From positions 1 through 7,030 of the forward strand of contig JAEDFR010000116.1 in NCBI GenBank assembly GCA_016297945.1: 7,030 nucleotides of DNA, in the 5' to 3' direction. This DNA is from Lachnospiraceae bacterium (GTDB lineage: Bacteria; Bacillota; Clostridia; Lachnospirales; Lachnospiraceae). Below the pieces are notes generated by a model. The model saw only the letters and a program-made list of their open reading frames with translations. It searched no databases and was not told the DNA's origin. The first letter of the stretch is position 1; every line of letters starts with the position of its first letter. Shown here one piece after another: positions 6,299 through 7,030 of this stretch. A program made the translations under genes and the position numbers.

Positions 6299-6946
6299 AT
6301 GAGTGAAGATATGAGATATTTAACCTTTGCGCTTGGCAAAGGAAGACTGGCAAATAAAACACTTGCCTTGTTGGAACAAATCGGCATTTATTGTGAAGAG
6401 ATGAAAGATAAGGATACCAGAAAGCTGATTTTTGTTAACGAAGAACTGAAATTAAAGTTTTTCTTGTCTAAGGGTCCGGATGTGCCAACATACGTAGAAT
6501 ACGGTGCTGCCGATATCGGTGTTGTCGGAAAAGACACCTTATTGGAAGAAGGCAGAAGAGCATATGAGGTATTGGATTTGGGCTTTGGAAAATGTCGTAT
6601 GTGTGTCTGTGGTCCGGAAAGTGCAAGAGAATTATTACAACACCATGAAATGATTCGTGTGGCAAGTAAATATCCGAAAATCGCAAAGGACTATTTTTAC
6701 AATAAAAAACATCAGACCGTTGATATCATTAAATTAAACGGTTCTGTTGAGCTTGGTCCGATTGTCGGATTATCGGATGTCATTGTGGATATTGTTGAAA
6801 CCGGTTCGACATTAAAAGAAAACGGGCTTGTGGTTTTAGAAGAAATCTGTCCGCTGTCTGCCCGCATGATTGTCAATCAGGTCAGTATGAAAATGGAATC
6901 AGAACGAATTAAGGATATTATTCATCGGTTAAAAGAACAACTGTGA
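6299..6946 (+). CDS. hisG: ATP phosphoribosyltransferase catalytic subunit HisG, short form
   Basis: HisG joins ATP and phosphoribosyl pyrophosphate to give phosphoribosyl-ATP, the committed step of histidine synthesis. The product from this start has 215 residues, the length of the short form, which lacks the C-terminal regulatory domain and needs HisZ. Visible motifs are LTFALGKGRLANKTL at 8-22, YVEYGAADIGVVGKDTLLE at 65-83, RVASKYPKIAKDYF at 120-133, and DIVETGSTLKENGL at 164-177, the phosphoribosyl pyrophosphate-binding loop. In-frame ATGs at 6281 and 6293 could give a protein up to 221 residues that overlaps hisZ by eight bases; the Shine-Dalgarno spacing favours 6299. The gene ends in the double stop TGA TAA. 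It forms one transcription unit with hisZ. Confidence 0.95.
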   Translation: MSEDMRYLTFALGKGRLANKTLALLEQIGIYCEEMKDKDTRKLIFVNEELKLKFFLSKGPDVPTYVEYGAADIGVVGKDTLLEEGRRAYEVLDLGFGKCRMCVCGPESARELLQHHEMIRVASKYPKIAKDYFYNKKHQTVDIIKLNGSVELGPIVGLSDVIVDIVETGSTLKENGLVVLEEICPLSARMIVNQVSMKMESERIKDIIHRLKEQL

Positions 6947-7030
6947 TAAATCATTTTGTATTTGGGAAAGTTTGTATATTCTACTCACAGACTGTATGAC
7001 AACGTCAGCACTTAATGAGCAATTTATTGC
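6947..7030. other. Noncoding 84 bases after hisG
   Basis: No gene start with a ribosome site and no terminator hairpin can be seen here. The stretch holds TATATT at 6975-6980 without a convincing -35 partner, a small palindrome (ACAG-A-CTGT, 6987-6995), and GCAAT-TT-ATTGC at the very end (7019-7030), which the window edge may cut. hisD often follows hisG in related bacteria, but its start is not visible. Confidence 0.5.

Overview
The window looks like ordinary chromosome from an AT-rich Gram-positive anaerobe of the class Clostridia, most likely Lachnospiraceae. This is judged from RecU (a Firmicutes-type Holliday junction resolvase), the short HisG paired with HisZ, the AT-leaning codon use and the style of the proteins. 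It is recognition from memory, not a database result. All seven credible genes lie on the + strand and fill almost the whole window. I see no phage, insertion sequence, tRNA, rRNA, CRISPR array or intrinsic terminator.

Positions 34-4939 hold five tightly packed genes that look like one operon: an RsuA-like pseudouridine synthase, a YgiQ-family radical SAM protein, an unrecognised protein with two membrane segments, an RluA-superfamily pseudouridine synthase and recU. Gaps are 1 to 2 bases or overlaps (17 bases for recU), except for 93 A-rich bases between ygiQ and the membrane protein gene. That gap reads as a continuation of the ygiQ lysine/asparagine-rich tail in the next frame, ending in an ATGA overlap with the following gene. 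This suggests an indel in or after the ygiQ tail. The shared theme is RNA modification (two S4-domain pseudouridine synthases), with a DNA-recombination gene at the end.

Positions 4940-5076 form a clear promoter region: TTGACA, a 17-base spacer and TATACT, then a short leader of about 74 bases. An inverted repeat covers the -35 box, and a 12-base imperfect direct repeat with a 20-base period covers the -10 box and the start of the leader. I see neither a T-box nor a histidine-rich leader peptide, so repressor control is the simpler guess.

Positions 5077-6946 carry hisZ and hisG, which together make the two-subunit ATP phosphoribosyltransferase, the first step of histidine biosynthesis. The last 84 bases contain no gene that I can support. 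I found no convincing new biological system. The best items for a second look are the broken-looking ygiQ tail, the unknown membrane protein, and the repeats in the his promoter.
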